The translations under genes were made by a program, and so were the position numbers. 64,000 nucleotides of DNA from Pluralibacter gergoviae ATCC 33028 = NBRC 105706 (lineage in GTDB: Bacteria > Pseudomonadota > Gammaproteobacteria > Enterobacterales > Enterobacteriaceae). Under the pieces are notes generated by a model. It was not told the DNA's origin, did no database searches, and saw only the letters and a list, made by a program, of their open reading frames with translations. The DNA is taken from the NCBI RefSeq assembly GCF_001598855.1, contig NZ_BCZS01000012.1, forward strand, positions 29,551 to 93,550, in the 5' to 3' direction. The stretch's first letter is position 1. The number at the start of each line of letters is the position of its first letter. This document shows, in pieces, positions 38,273-46,523 of this stretch.

Positions 38273-38836
38273 TTACCCCGCGTCTTTCAGTTCAAAGTGG
38301 CCGTTTTCCAGATCCACGTCGGTGCGGAACAGGAACTCCAACGGGTACGGCACGCACCACAAGCGGCCCTTGATCTCGATGGAGAGCACGTTGTGCAGAT
38401 CCAGCGAGCGGGTATCGGAGATGCAGCGCACCTGCAGGCCCTGGGGCAGAATGCGCGGCTCGAAGTTGATAATCGCCTCCGTCAGCTTGCGCTGGATATC
38501 CTGCCATTCGATGTCCGACATCCGCTTGCCGGCCAGCGGCGCGACGCCGAAGTTGATTACCGAGCGCCGGACCTGGTGGAGAGATTCCAGCGCCAGCGGA
38601 TCGTCGTGATTAATGGTATTGAACAGCCACTGCAGATCGCGCAGCACGTGGCGGCGCAGGGTGCTGTGGGCAATCAGATTGCTGTTAACCGGCTCCTGCT
38701 TCTTGTGCGGCTGATTATCGGTCAGGCGATCGAGCAGCGAGGGCTGCATTTTGTCGCGCGCCCCCACCTTGTCCTGCTGCCTGCGCGACTGCCAGCCGGT
38801 GCGCAGCGCGTCGCCGTCCCGCTGTGGTTTATTCAT
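38273..38836 (-). CDS. tssE: T6SS baseplate protein TssE
   Basis: A 187-residue gp25-like protein with lysozyme-related fold but no catalysis, joining the baseplate to the sheath. Family features are SLLDRLTDN and RRSVINFGVAPLAGKRMSDI. The N-terminal 30 residues are a basic extension. Its start overlaps the stop of tagJ (ATGA). Confidence 0.94.
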   Translation of the reverse strand: MNKPQRDGDALRTGWQSRRQQDKVGARDKMQPSLLDRLTDNQPHKKQEPVNSNLIAHSTLRRHVLRDLQWLFNTINHDDPLALESLHQVRRSVINFGVAPLAGKRMSDIEWQDIQRKLTEAIINFEPRILPQGLQVRCISDTRSLDLHNVLSIEIKGRLWCVPYPLEFLFRTDVDLENGHFELKDAG

Positions 38837-39612
38837 GCAAAGGTCACCGTCTCCAGCGCCAGAATGGGGTACTCGTCGTCATCGTTGAGCCACACCTTCT
38901 GCCCCTGCCCCTGATAGAGCGCGCCGTCGTCGTCCAGCGCCCGCCACTCGGTGGCGCGGCCCAGCATAAAGCGCTCTTCGGACTGGGCTTCCAGCGGATA
39001 GCGGGCCGGGATCTGGCATACCTGCTCGCTGCCGTCGGTCAGGCGCACCAGCGCGTGCCGCCATACCAGGTCGGTAACGCTGGCGGGAGCCTGAAAGCGA
39101 ATTTCGGCGATAGCGGCAAACGGCACCCAGAAGTAGCGGCCGTTAACGAGTGTTTCACATACCGGGCCGAGCCGGGCATCGCCGTCCATCAGCCAGGCGA
39201 AATCGCCGCCGGGCGTCAGAGTCCCGGGATTGGCATCAGCCTGTTCCAGGGCGGCGAGACGCAGCGAATCGGCCTGCGCCGGAGCGCCGAGGGCCGCGGC
39301 CAGATCGGCAAGCCACGGCCACTGGCCCTGCGGCATCTGCGGTAACTGACGTCCGGCCAGCACCTCTTCACGCTGCAGTTCGCCCTGCAGGGTCTGCTCA
39401 AGCAGGGTCACGGTCGGCGCCGCCTGGGGCTTGAGCGCCAGCCAGCTCTTCAGCTGGGTCAGAGCGCGGCTCCAGTTGCCGCTCAGGCAGAGAAACTGCA
39501 CGAACGCCGCCCGCAGGTCGGCATCCGCCGGGCGGGCCTTGATGTCATTTTCCAGCCGCGCCAGCGCGGCGGCGACGCTCTCGCCGCCCAACTGCTGATA
39601 GAGAGTGTTCAT
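38833..39612 (-). CDS. tagJ: T6SS accessory protein TagJ (ImpE family)
   Basis: A 259-residue ImpE-family protein with a tetratricopeptide-like N-terminus (ALARLENDIKARPADADLRA) and the later conserved FAWLMDGDARLGPVCETLVN. TagJ binds TssB and is thought to help ClpV act on the sheath. AAGGAG precedes the start. It is translationally coupled to tssE. Confidence 0.92.
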   Translation of the reverse strand: MNTLYQQLGGESVAAALARLENDIKARPADADLRAAFVQFLCLSGNWSRALTQLKSWLALKPQAAPTVTLLEQTLQGELQREEVLAGRQLPQMPQGQWPWLADLAAALGAPAQADSLRLAALEQADANPGTLTPGGDFAWLMDGDARLGPVCETLVNGRYFWVPFAAIAEIRFQAPASVTDLVWRHALVRLTDGSEQVCQIPARYPLEAQSEERFMLGRATEWRALDDDGALYQGQGQKVWLNDDDEYPILALETVTFA

Positions 39613-39621
39613 CAGTGCTCC

Positions 39622-40617
39622 TTAGTTGGCCGCGCGCCAGGCGCGGGCCGCCGGGTTGCTCAGGCGCGGCAGCAGGCCGTCAATCAGCACCACGCTCAGG
39701 TGCGCCTGCGCCGGTAGCCAGGGCGCCCAGGCTTTGCGGGCCGCCTCCACTTTTGCCTGCACCTGCGCCGGATCGGCGGCCTGCTCGCGGGAGATCTCCA
39801 CCGCCAGAGTACCGTCCATTTTCCAGCTGCTCTGGTCAGCGTCGTAGGGCAGGATTATCCAGCTCTGCCCGGCCTCTTCGGCGCCGAGCACCATGCGCTG
39901 GTTATTGACGGCGGTGATCAGCAGTTTGTTCGGATCGGCGCCGTCGCCGAGGCCGGTGACCGGGAAGCCGTGGACGAAGGTGACGGTTTGCTGGCGATCT
40001 TCGCCGCCGACCTGGCGGGTTAGCGTGGTTTTGCCGCTCAGCCAGCCGCCCTTCTCGCAGTCGCCGGAGCTGCCCGCCGGGATAAACAGCGCCGGGGTGC
40101 CGGCGCTCTCCTGCCAGAAGGTGCGCAGGCGGCAGCCGTCCATCAGGGTGAACTCCTGCCACGGCGTGCGGTCCGCGATTGGCGAACGCGCCTCGATGTT
40201 ATCTTCCGGTGCCAGCAGGCCCGCCGGAACGGCCGTCTGGCTGGCCGCCGTCGCCGGCTGGTCGGCGGCGACTTTCACCGCCCATTTGTCGCTTTTCGCC
40301 GCCGTGCCGTGGGCGATCTGCGCATTGCTGCCGTCCACCAGCGACCAGTTCATCTGTTTAAGACGGCTGCACTGGTGTTCGAGCAGGGCGCCGACGCGCG
40401 GCAGAAAGTTATTCAGCACTTTGGCACTTTTGCTGCCGCCGGTGACGATGCGCAGGGAGAGTTCGCTATCGCACCAGTCCTGGGCGGTGTTGCCTTTGAC
40501 GTTATCGAGCCACACGTCCAGCTTCTGGGACGGCGACTGTACGATGCGGAAATTGTCGGCCTGCGCGGCGCCAGCGGCAGCGAGCAGCATCGCCATTACG
40601 GTTAACCTGAGTTTCAT
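39622..40617 (-). CDS. T6SS-associated exported protein of unknown function
   Basis: A 331-residue protein from the ATG at 40617 (MKLRLTVMAMLLAAAGAAQA), with AAGGA five bases upstream and a clear signal peptide cut near residue 20. The mature protein has several cysteines (DWCDSELSL, HQCSRLK, DGCRLRT, SGDCEKGG) that could form disulphides. It sits between pppA and tagJ in what looks like one transcript. I recognise no named family. A periplasmic part in the phosphorylation-control cluster, possibly a partner of the PpkA periplasmic tail, is a reasonable guess only. Confidence 0.8.
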   Translation of the reverse strand: MKLRLTVMAMLLAAAGAAQADNFRIVQSPSQKLDVWLDNVKGNTAQDWCDSELSLRIVTGGSKSAKVLNNFLPRVGALLEHQCSRLKQMNWSLVDGSNAQIAHGTAAKSDKWAVKVAADQPATAASQTAVPAGLLAPEDNIEARSPIADRTPWQEFTLMDGCRLRTFWQESAGTPALFIPAGSSGDCEKGGWLSGKTTLTRQVGGEDRQQTVTFVHGFPVTGLGDGADPNKLLITAVNNQRMVLGAEEAGQSWIILPYDADQSSWKMDGTLAVEISREQAADPAQVQAKVEAARKAWAPWLPAQAHLSVVLIDGLLPRLSNPAARAWRAAN

Positions 40618-40630
40618 AGAAGTCCTTGTG

Positions 40631-41425
40631 TCAGTCCCGCAGGGGAAAAAACTGCGCGGCATCGGAGAGCGTGTGCAGGAGCGTTGCCTCTTCCGGGCTC
40701 CCCATCCATACCGCCACGGCGCTGTAGTTGTCCTGCGACCCCTGCGCGCCCTGGTTCTTTTTTTGAATAATCTGGTTCATCAGGGTCAGCCACTCGTGGG
40801 GCGTGTTGACCATCTGCAGGGCAGATTTCATCTGCTCTTCGCCAACGCAGTGCCAGAACCCGTCGGTGCAGAGCAGAAAGGCGTCGCCGTCTTCCACCGG
40901 CACCACATCACTGTAGCTGGCCTCCGGCCCCTCGCTGGCCATGCCGAGCGCCCTGTAGAGCAGGTTGCTGTTGATCTCGTCCGTCTGGTGCCCGGCGTCC
41001 TTCATCTGCTGGACCAGGCTGTGATCGGTGGTGACGTGGTACAGCCAGCCGCGGCGGAACAGATACAGGCGGCTGTCGCCCGCGTGCGCCCAATAGGCCA
41101 GCTTATAATCGCGGTCGATAAACAGGCTGACGAGGGTGGTGCCCATCCGGTGATAATCCGGCGTCGCCTGCTGCTCGCTGATGATGGCCCGGTTGGCCTC
41201 GCGCACGTAATCGCGGATGCTCTGCGCGTTGAGGTGGTTGTCACCGTCGAAGCGGGTGAGGATCGCGTTGCGCGCCAGCTCGGCGGCCACATCCCCGCCG
41301 GGCAGTCCGGCAACGCCGTCGCAGACCACAAAACAAGCGGAGCGATCGCCGACGGTTTCGCCGGTCTGATCCTGGTTACTGGCGCGCGTTCCCTGGCGGG
41401 AAAGTGATGCCGTTGTAATATCCAT
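40631..41425 (-). CDS. pppA: T6SS PP2C-type Ser/Thr phosphatase PppA
   Basis: A 264-residue PPM/PP2C phosphatase with the family aspartates in FVVCDGVAGLPGGDVAA, the WAHAGDSRLYLFR motif, LCTDGFWHCV and QDNYSAVAV. It reverses PpkA phosphorylation of the FHA protein and so restrains or resets T6SS firing. Its start overlaps the tagH stop (TAATG). Confidence 0.94.
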   Translation of the reverse strand: MDITTASLSRQGTRASNQDQTGETVGDRSACFVVCDGVAGLPGGDVAAELARNAILTRFDGDNHLNAQSIRDYVREANRAIISEQQATPDYHRMGTTLVSLFIDRDYKLAYWAHAGDSRLYLFRRGWLYHVTTDHSLVQQMKDAGHQTDEINSNLLYRALGMASEGPEASYSDVVPVEDGDAFLLCTDGFWHCVGEEQMKSALQMVNTPHEWLTLMNQIIQKKNQGAQGSQDNYSAVAVWMGSPEEATLLHTLSDAAQFFPLRD

Positions 41426-43305
41426 TATTCTTCCGAGCCGCTCTGGGAGTCTTTGTACTGGTTCACTTCCATGTCGTAGGCGTAGAGGAATGCTTCGCCA
41501 AACAGCGTATGGAAATCGTCTTCAATCTCGCCGGCGGTTTCGCCGTAGGTGCGCACGAAGTAGTCCCACAGCGCGGCCTTGCGGGTGGCGGAGAGCGACA
41601 GACGCGAGGTCACGCCGTCGCGCTTCGCCTCCTCCTCCAGCTGCTCCGGGTTAAAGGATTGCAGCATGGCGGCGATGATCGCCCGGATCCCCGAGATCAT
41701 CCCCAGCTGGTGGGCCTGCAGGTCGATCAGCGCATCGCGCACCGATTTTTTCGGCGGCATAAAGCCCGGCATCCGCGCGCCGAACATCTGCATCAGCACG
41801 GTTTTGCCGGACGGCAGCAGTTTGAACGGGTTGTTGGCGTCGTCGAGCACCATCGTCATGTCGGCCTTGACCCCGCGCTTTAGGATCGAGCGCGAGGAGA
41901 GCAGCGCCACGGTGCCCTGGGAGAACATGCTCATCATCTGGCCGAGCTGGCGCATGTTTTCGCGGTCGAACTGCGGCACCGGCTGCATGTCGCCGAGGCC
42001 CATGCCCTCCAGCAGGGCCTCCAGCAGTTCGCCCTGCAGCACGTCGCCGCTGGCGGGCTGCTGCGGATCGGCGGCCGATCCGCTGTTCTGCACCGGATCG
42101 ATGCGCAGGCGGCCCTTCGGCGTCTGCGCGGCCTGACGGACCACCGTCTGCGGCGTCGGCAGGGTGATGCCGGAGAGATCGTCGCTCTCCGGCGGCGTCT
42201 GAGGCTGCTGGGGCGCTGATTGGGTTGGCTCAGCGGACTTTGGCGGTGCCGGTTCGGGCTGCGGCGACGGCTCGACGGCCTGCGGCGGCTCCATAAACAG
42301 CGGCGAGGTCAGCTCCGGATCGGGCTCCTCCTGCCGCGCGGGATCAGGCTCGGGCTGACGCACGGGCTCAGTCGCAGCCTGCCTGGCAGGCGCCTGCGGC
42401 GCGGGCTCTTCGTAGGCGTCCACCGGCGTCAGCGGCGCGCCGCCCATCAGCCCCAGCGGATCGTCGCTGCGGGCCGCCTTTGCGCCCTCGCCGCCGCCGA
42501 ACAGCGCCAGCGGATCCAGCTCGTCCTGCGACGCTTCTGCCGCGGGCGCGGGCTTAGCGGGCGCCCCGTCGGGCTGTACCAGCGCGGTGGGCGTCACGTC
42601 AGCAAAGATGCTCTCTTTATTGAACGGCGTCTCTTCGGCAAACAGGCGGTCGGTGTCGACGCCCTTCTGCGCGAACAGTGGTTCGCTGTCGTTAAACATC
42701 GCCAGCGGATCTTCCGGATTGCGCTCCGCAGGCTGCGGGGCCTCAAACGGATCGTGTTCCTCCGCGGCGGGCTGCGGCTTCGCCGCCCGGCCGGTGGAGA
42801 TGCTGTCGGAGATGGAGAACTCCTGCCTCAGGCTGTCCCAGATCTCCGACGGCACGGCGGTCGGCGTCGCGTCTGACGCTTCCGCTGTTGGAGCAGCGGC
42901 GGGCGGCGCCGGTGCGGCCGGTGCAGCGGGCTGTGGGCGGGCAACAGGCTGCGCGGCGGCGGCCATGCGGCTCACCGGCTGGGTGTCCAGCACCAGATCG
43001 CTGACTTCGATACGGTATTCGTCGATGGTGAGGATATCGCCGTCCTGCAGCTCTACCTGACGGCCGTGCTCCAGCGGGATATCGTTCAGCACCACTTTGG
43101 TGACGTTACCGCGGTTGGTTATCCGGCATTCGCCGCTGGCATCAACGTGAACGATGGCCTGCAGCCGGGAGATCGCGCGGTCGGCGTCCGGCAGCACCAG
43201 ATTGTTATCGGTGCCGCGTCCGATAGTGCCGCCAGGGGGATAAAAGTCACAGCTGCTTTGCGGCGGCTGCTGACCGGCCTTGCTCGAAATAATCGTGAAT
43301 CGCAT
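41425..43305 (-). CDS. tagH: FHA-domain protein TagH (Fha)
   Basis: A 626-residue T6SS scaffold. The N-terminal FHA domain (about 1-100) has GGTIGRGTDNNLVLPDADR and RLQAIVHVDASGECRITN and reads phosphothreonine. A long low-complexity linker rich in Pro, Ala and Gln (about 115-390) follows, then a conserved C-terminal domain (about 430-610) characteristic of T6SS FHA proteins. It is the expected substrate and reader in the PpkA-PppA switch. First gene of the tagH-pppA-tssEFG unit. Confidence 0.94.
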   Translation of the reverse strand: MRFTIISSKAGQQPPQSSCDFYPPGGTIGRGTDNNLVLPDADRAISRLQAIVHVDASGECRITNRGNVTKVVLNDIPLEHGRQVELQDGDILTIDEYRIEVSDLVLDTQPVSRMAAAAQPVARPQPAAPAAPAPPAAAPTAEASDATPTAVPSEIWDSLRQEFSISDSISTGRAAKPQPAAEEHDPFEAPQPAERNPEDPLAMFNDSEPLFAQKGVDTDRLFAEETPFNKESIFADVTPTALVQPDGAPAKPAPAAEASQDELDPLALFGGGEGAKAARSDDPLGLMGGAPLTPVDAYEEPAPQAPARQAATEPVRQPEPDPARQEEPDPELTSPLFMEPPQAVEPSPQPEPAPPKSAEPTQSAPQQPQTPPESDDLSGITLPTPQTVVRQAAQTPKGRLRIDPVQNSGSAADPQQPASGDVLQGELLEALLEGMGLGDMQPVPQFDRENMRQLGQMMSMFSQGTVALLSSRSILKRGVKADMTMVLDDANNPFKLLPSGKTVLMQMFGARMPGFMPPKKSVRDALIDLQAHQLGMISGIRAIIAAMLQSFNPEQLEEEAKRDGVTSRLSLSATRKAALWDYFVRTYGETAGEIEDDFHTLFGEAFLYAYDMEVNQYKDSQSGSEE

Positions 43306-43428
43306 AGCGTATTCCTGCTGGTATGATTGGCGCTCAAACGTTGCCGCTCTCGGGGAAAGCGGCGGCGTTTGAGGGGAGAGTTATATACAATTGAAAGCAT
43401 TCAGAAGGATCAATATCGAAAATATAAT

Positions 43429-43839
43429 TCATTGATTAGGATGAAGCTTAGCTATCAGATATAAAATACACAGCAATAAAAAGAAAAATAATGAAGCCCA
43501 TATCAGGTAACGATACGTTTTCACCCAAGAGAGTTCATAAACAGATAAAATATACTGTGATGCTTCAGGTGCCATCCAACGTCTCTTTGTTCTTTTAATC
43601 TTTTTTCTTTTAACCAGCATAATAATGAATTGAGCACGGTGCATAAAGAACAATGAACCAGGCTGAAAATAATACATCAACTCATCTCTATCAATAAATC
43701 CTTTGCGATACAATGAATAAAAAACAGCAAAAGATTCTGCATCATACTTTTTATAAATGCGATTCTGCAAAAAATATATCACTCCCATTCCTAAAAAGAC
43801 AAACAAACCAAAAAATATATAAAATGTTGAGTATGACAT
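43429..43839 (-). CDS. Hypothetical two-helix membrane protein in the hcp cargo pocket
   Basis: A 136-residue, strongly AT-rich gene. The protein has an N-terminal membrane helix (YSTFYIFFGLFVFLGMGVIYF), a basic cytoplasmic-looking middle (VKRKKIKRTKRRWM) and a second helix near the C-terminus (YLIWASLFFFLLLCILYLIA). No family recognised. It follows the lipoprotein gene by 106 bases. It may be a second immunity factor for the metallopeptidase candidate or an unrelated passenger. Confidence 0.7.
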   Translation of the reverse strand: MSYSTFYIFFGLFVFLGMGVIYFLQNRIYKKYDAESFAVFYSLYRKGFIDRDELMYYFQPGSLFFMHRAQFIIMLVKRKKIKRTKRRWMAPEASQYILSVYELSWVKTYRYLIWASLFFFLLLCILYLIAKLHPNQ

Positions 43840-43945
43840 AAAAACAGCCCCAGATTAAAATCATGCTACGTTAAGGCGCTGAAAGGTATTCACACTCGTG
43901 AGTTTAAAAACAATTAGTTAGGTGATTAGCGCCTCAACATCTCCA

Positions 43946-44350
43946 CTATTCAGCTTTATTAATTACTAGCTGTTTATTTTTATTTTTTGTGATTATAAAT
44001 CTGGTTGCATAACGCTGGGATTTATTCGCGCCCTCTGCTTTTAGTGAAACATCGTATTCACCCTCTTGCCAAACTATTCCTGACCATGCATAGCATTCTC
44101 CTGCCTGAAGCGTTTGCATCTTTCCTGATACTCCGGGAGATGAAATTGTTTCCCATTTTCCCGCCCGGTTATGCATTACTGTTGGTGTATAGATTTTTAC
44201 AGGAGCTGTTAATGATGTGTTTGTAGGAAAAATAAAGCAGGGTGCATTATCTCTTATACCTACATCTAATGATTTATATTGAGCAGGATGTGAAACACAT
44301 CCATTAATCAACAACGCTGAGAAAGCAAACGGTAGAATTTTTTTTATCAT
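43946..44350 (-). CDS. Lipoprotein, candidate immunity for the metallopeptidase effector
   Basis: A 134-residue lipoprotein: signal MIKKILPFAFSALLINGC with a lipobox cysteine at residue 18. The mature part has a cysteine pair (APCFIFP, AGECYAWSG) and a beta-rich end (EGEYDVSLKAEG), a layout like small lipoproteins often annotated as putative T6SS immunity periplasmic lipoproteins. Its ATG overlaps the stop of the metallopeptidase gene (ATGA), so the two are translated together. Envelope location suggests that the partner acts in the periplasm. Confidence 0.8.
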   Translation of the reverse strand: MIKKILPFAFSALLINGCVSHPAQYKSLDVGIRDNAPCFIFPTNTSLTAPVKIYTPTVMHNRAGKWETISSPGVSGKMQTLQAGECYAWSGIVWQEGEYDVSLKAEGANKSQRYATRFIITKNKNKQLVINKAE

Positions 44351-44883
44351 AACCAAACTCGCTTATCCTTAGGGTTTCTTAGAAAATCTTCCAGCGTTTT
44401 TTTGTACTTCTCTTTCAAGTCAGGTCCGATTATACCTTTAAAGCCAGTAATATTAACAAAGTCGCCTAAGCCAAAGTTAACCAAAAAGAAATAATCAGAC
44501 ACTATTGATGCCTGCTGCTCCATCCCAAAATCTGCAAGCTTTTTATCGGAAGGTAGCGAATACTCATAACTGGCAGCCCAACTAAAAGCGCCTCGAGTAC
44601 GAACATTCATCCCCACCTGATGCTGAAGCACGTGAACCATTTCATGTATAAACCAGTGCTTATATCTTGGCACTTCAGTTGAGAAGTCATCTCTATAATG
44701 AGGATCGCGATAATATATCTCTCCATTCGGCGTCATTGCCACATCGGCTGACTGCATATTAAACGGTAAATAACTATCATTGTGAACTTTAACTTCATAA
44801 TATTTAATAGCATCGCGAAAAACTGTTCTCGCTAAGGAGATCTCTCCAACTGTTAATAATCTCGAGCTTCCTTCTGGTAACAT
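44347..44883 (-). CDS. HExxH metallopeptidase-like protein, candidate Hcp-delivered effector
   Basis: A 178-residue soluble protein without a signal peptide. A zinc-peptidase motif HEMVH at residues 80-84 is followed by a possible third ligand, E122 in MEQQASIVSDYF, the layout of gluzincin-type enzymes. Conserved-looking context includes VHNDSYLPFNMQSADVAMTP and YKHWFIHEMVHVLQHQ. Related proteins are, as I recall, often labelled Rhs- or Vgr-related in T6SS loci. GAGG precedes the start. It directly follows hcp and overlaps a lipoprotein gene, the pattern of an Hcp-linked effector and its immunity protein. Confidence 0.82.
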   Translation of the reverse strand: MLPEGSSRLLTVGEISLARTVFRDAIKYYEVKVHNDSYLPFNMQSADVAMTPNGEIYYRDPHYRDDFSTEVPRYKHWFIHEMVHVLQHQVGMNVRTRGAFSWAASYEYSLPSDKKLADFGMEQQASIVSDYFFLVNFGLGDFVNITGFKGIIGPDLKEKYKKTLEDFLRNPKDKRVWL

Positions 44884-44947
44884 TTTTTATATCCTCAAAT
44901 ACTTTTTAGTAGATCGGGGATAACTCCCCGATCCTGAAGAGAATAAA

Positions 44948-45430
44948 TTACGCTTCTTTATTCTCTTTAATGTTCCAGCCAGCGGTGCTTTCAGCGCCTT
45001 TACCGCCCTGAGAAGTCTGCTCCCAGTACTGCTGCTTCACTTTCGATGCCTGGAAGGCGTAGGTCACGCCAACGGTGTCGCCGTTGTCGGCACCGGTGTA
45101 CTGCACGGAGGTCACCAGCACGTCATCCAGGGTGATGCGTGCGTACTCAACCTGCTGGCCGCCGGCCTTGCAGATGGAGACTTCAACTTTGGTCAGGTGC
45201 TTACCGCTGGCGCAGTGCTTGAGGATAGCGGTGGTGGATTTGTCGATCAGCGCGTTGATGTGCAGGTCGTTAAAGTTCACTTTACCTGCGCCGCCGCCGC
45301 CGCCTACGCTCATATTACCCGGCTGGGATGCGCCCCAGGAGAAGGAGGTAATATCAGTCCAGCCAGTGTGGTGGGAATCTTTAGATTCACCAGTCACACC
45401 TTCGACTTTCAGAAACATATCAATAGCCAT
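44948..45430 (-). CDS. hcp: T6SS tube protein Hcp (TssD)
   Basis: A 160-residue Hcp that stacks as hexameric rings inside the sheath and can carry small effectors. The family N-terminus MAIDMFLKVEGVTGESKDSH starts at 45430 with AAGAG eight bases upstream; the frame extends further but that part is not conserved. The glycine-rich loop MSVGGGGGAGKVNFNDLHI is typical. It lies inside the AT-rich cargo pocket and probably has its own promoter in the 249 bases upstream. Confidence 0.96.
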   Translation of the reverse strand: MAIDMFLKVEGVTGESKDSHHTGWTDITSFSWGASQPGNMSVGGGGGAGKVNFNDLHINALIDKSTTAILKHCASGKHLTKVEVSICKAGGQQVEYARITLDDVLVTSVQYTGADNGDTVGVTYAFQASKVKQQYWEQTSQGGKGAESTAGWNIKENKEA

Positions 45431-45587
45431 AGTATTTACTCTTCGTTGTTTAAAATGAACGCTTTCGAAAAAGCATTTATATGGCAAACAGGAAAGCATG
45501 GGGCTGAATAAAACAGTCCATATTTTACCTCTGCCTCGGAAACTGAATTGCGGTTAACAATTCAGGATTCTTGAATAACGCGGTGCC

Positions 45588-45668
45588 GGGTGCCCGGCGG
45601 CACTGCGTTTGCCGGGCCTACAAGTTCTCAGAAACCGTAGGTCGGGTAAGCGTAGCGCCACCCGACAA
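45588..45668. repeat. Pair of REP-like palindromes (BIME) upstream of hcp
   Basis: Unit one pairs CCCGGC with GCCGGG around GGCACTGCGTTT (45593-45616) and ends CCTACAAG. Unit two pairs GTCGGGT with ACCCGAC (45640-45665). They lie in opposite orientation, as in enterobacterial bacterial interspersed mosaic elements, between tai4 and the hcp promoter. They may end transcripts from tai4 or stabilise mRNA ends. Confidence 0.8.
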
Positions 45669-45679
45669 TAAAGGCGGCG

Positions 45680-46051
45680 CTACTGCGAATAGAGATGCTG
45701 AATATCACGACTCTGTGCGATAAGCGTACATTTCAGTACGTTATACGAGTAATGCGTAGAGCCGGTCAGCGGCTCTTTTAAGCCTTTATCAATCGCCGCA
45801 TCGGCCTTCTCAAATACCTCAACCGGCAGCGAGCTGACTTCAAGCCACGCTGCGGCGCTGGCATTAGCATCGGATACCAGCGCTTTATCGGCAGTAATTT
45901 TTCCGATACAGCGATTTTCTACCCAGTGGGTGAAGATTTGTTGCTGCGTAAAAGAGGACGTCTCAGGCAGCACTTTAGCGGCGGCCGAGAGTGATACTAT
46001 CATCAGCATAAAAATATAATAGCGATGAATTATTTTAGCTCCCAAAACCAA
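45680..46051 (-). CDS. tai4: Tai4-family immunity protein
   Basis: Periplasmic inhibitor of the T6SS amidase Tae4. The mature domain fits the family: FTHWVENRCIGKI, DANASAAAWLEVSSLPVEVF and HYSYNVLKCTLIAQS, with a cysteine pair. Start choice is unsettled. The first ATG in frame (46009 region, MLMIVSLS) leaves a signal peptide with no basic end. A TTG at 46051, or a rarer ATT start in between after GGGAG, would restore KIIHRYY before the hydrophobic core. It overlaps the true end of tae4 and should be translated with it. Confidence 0.85.
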   Translation of the reverse strand: MVLGAKIIHRYYIFMLMIVSLSAAAKVLPETSSFTQQQIFTHWVENRCIGKITADKALVSDANASAAAWLEVSSLPVEVFEKADAAIDKGLKEPLTGSTHYSYNVLKCTLIAQSRDIQHLYSQ

Positions 46052-46523
46052 ATTTCTTTACAGTCAACATAACAGTGTGAATTACATTGAATCATGTTGT
46101 CGCCCATTGGCTCTAATAAATCAATATGCCCGCCATTGTAATCTGTTATTTTATTGAAAAAACAACACCTTTCCTGTTTCTCAGCTTCTCGCCAGCCTGA
46201 CGTATATCAGTGTATACTTCAGCCGCGCCAAACACATTCTTCTTATAAAGCTGATCGGCAAGAAGCTTTGCTCCCGGCTCAATTTTTTTACCTTTGTATG
46301 GACCAGATTTTATCGATAGTCGCCCCTGAAAATTGACATCACATTTTAATAGGGCCAAACTCATGCGCACTGCACATGTGTTAACATATCCAGGATTAGA
46401 TTTTATCAGCGCACTTGCGTCATAACCTATTTCATTATAAAGCGTATCACGAGGCACATAGTCAACACGATCTTCATTAGAGGTGTAATGATACTTTTTT
46501 AATTGTGCATAGAGAGGTTTCAT
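46030..46523 (-). pseudogene. tae4: Tae4 peptidoglycan amidase, broken by a one-base deletion
   Basis: T6SS effector cleaving D-Glu/mDAP peptide bonds in peptidoglycan. The current frame stops at 46146 after 125 residues, keeping the catalytic cysteine C50 (GYVNTCAVRMSLAL) but losing the catalytic histidine. In the next frame the missing end is present and intact: NKITDYNGGHIDLLEPMGDN, then QCNSHCYVDCKEIWFWELK and a stop at 46030. His is encoded at 46126-46128, and the cysteine pair resembles the Tae4 disulphide. Adding one T to the six-T run (46157-46162) restores a 164-residue Tae4. It is either a recent inactivating slip or a sequencing error in a homopolymer. It begins on the stop codon of rap1a (TAATG). 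Confidence 0.9.
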
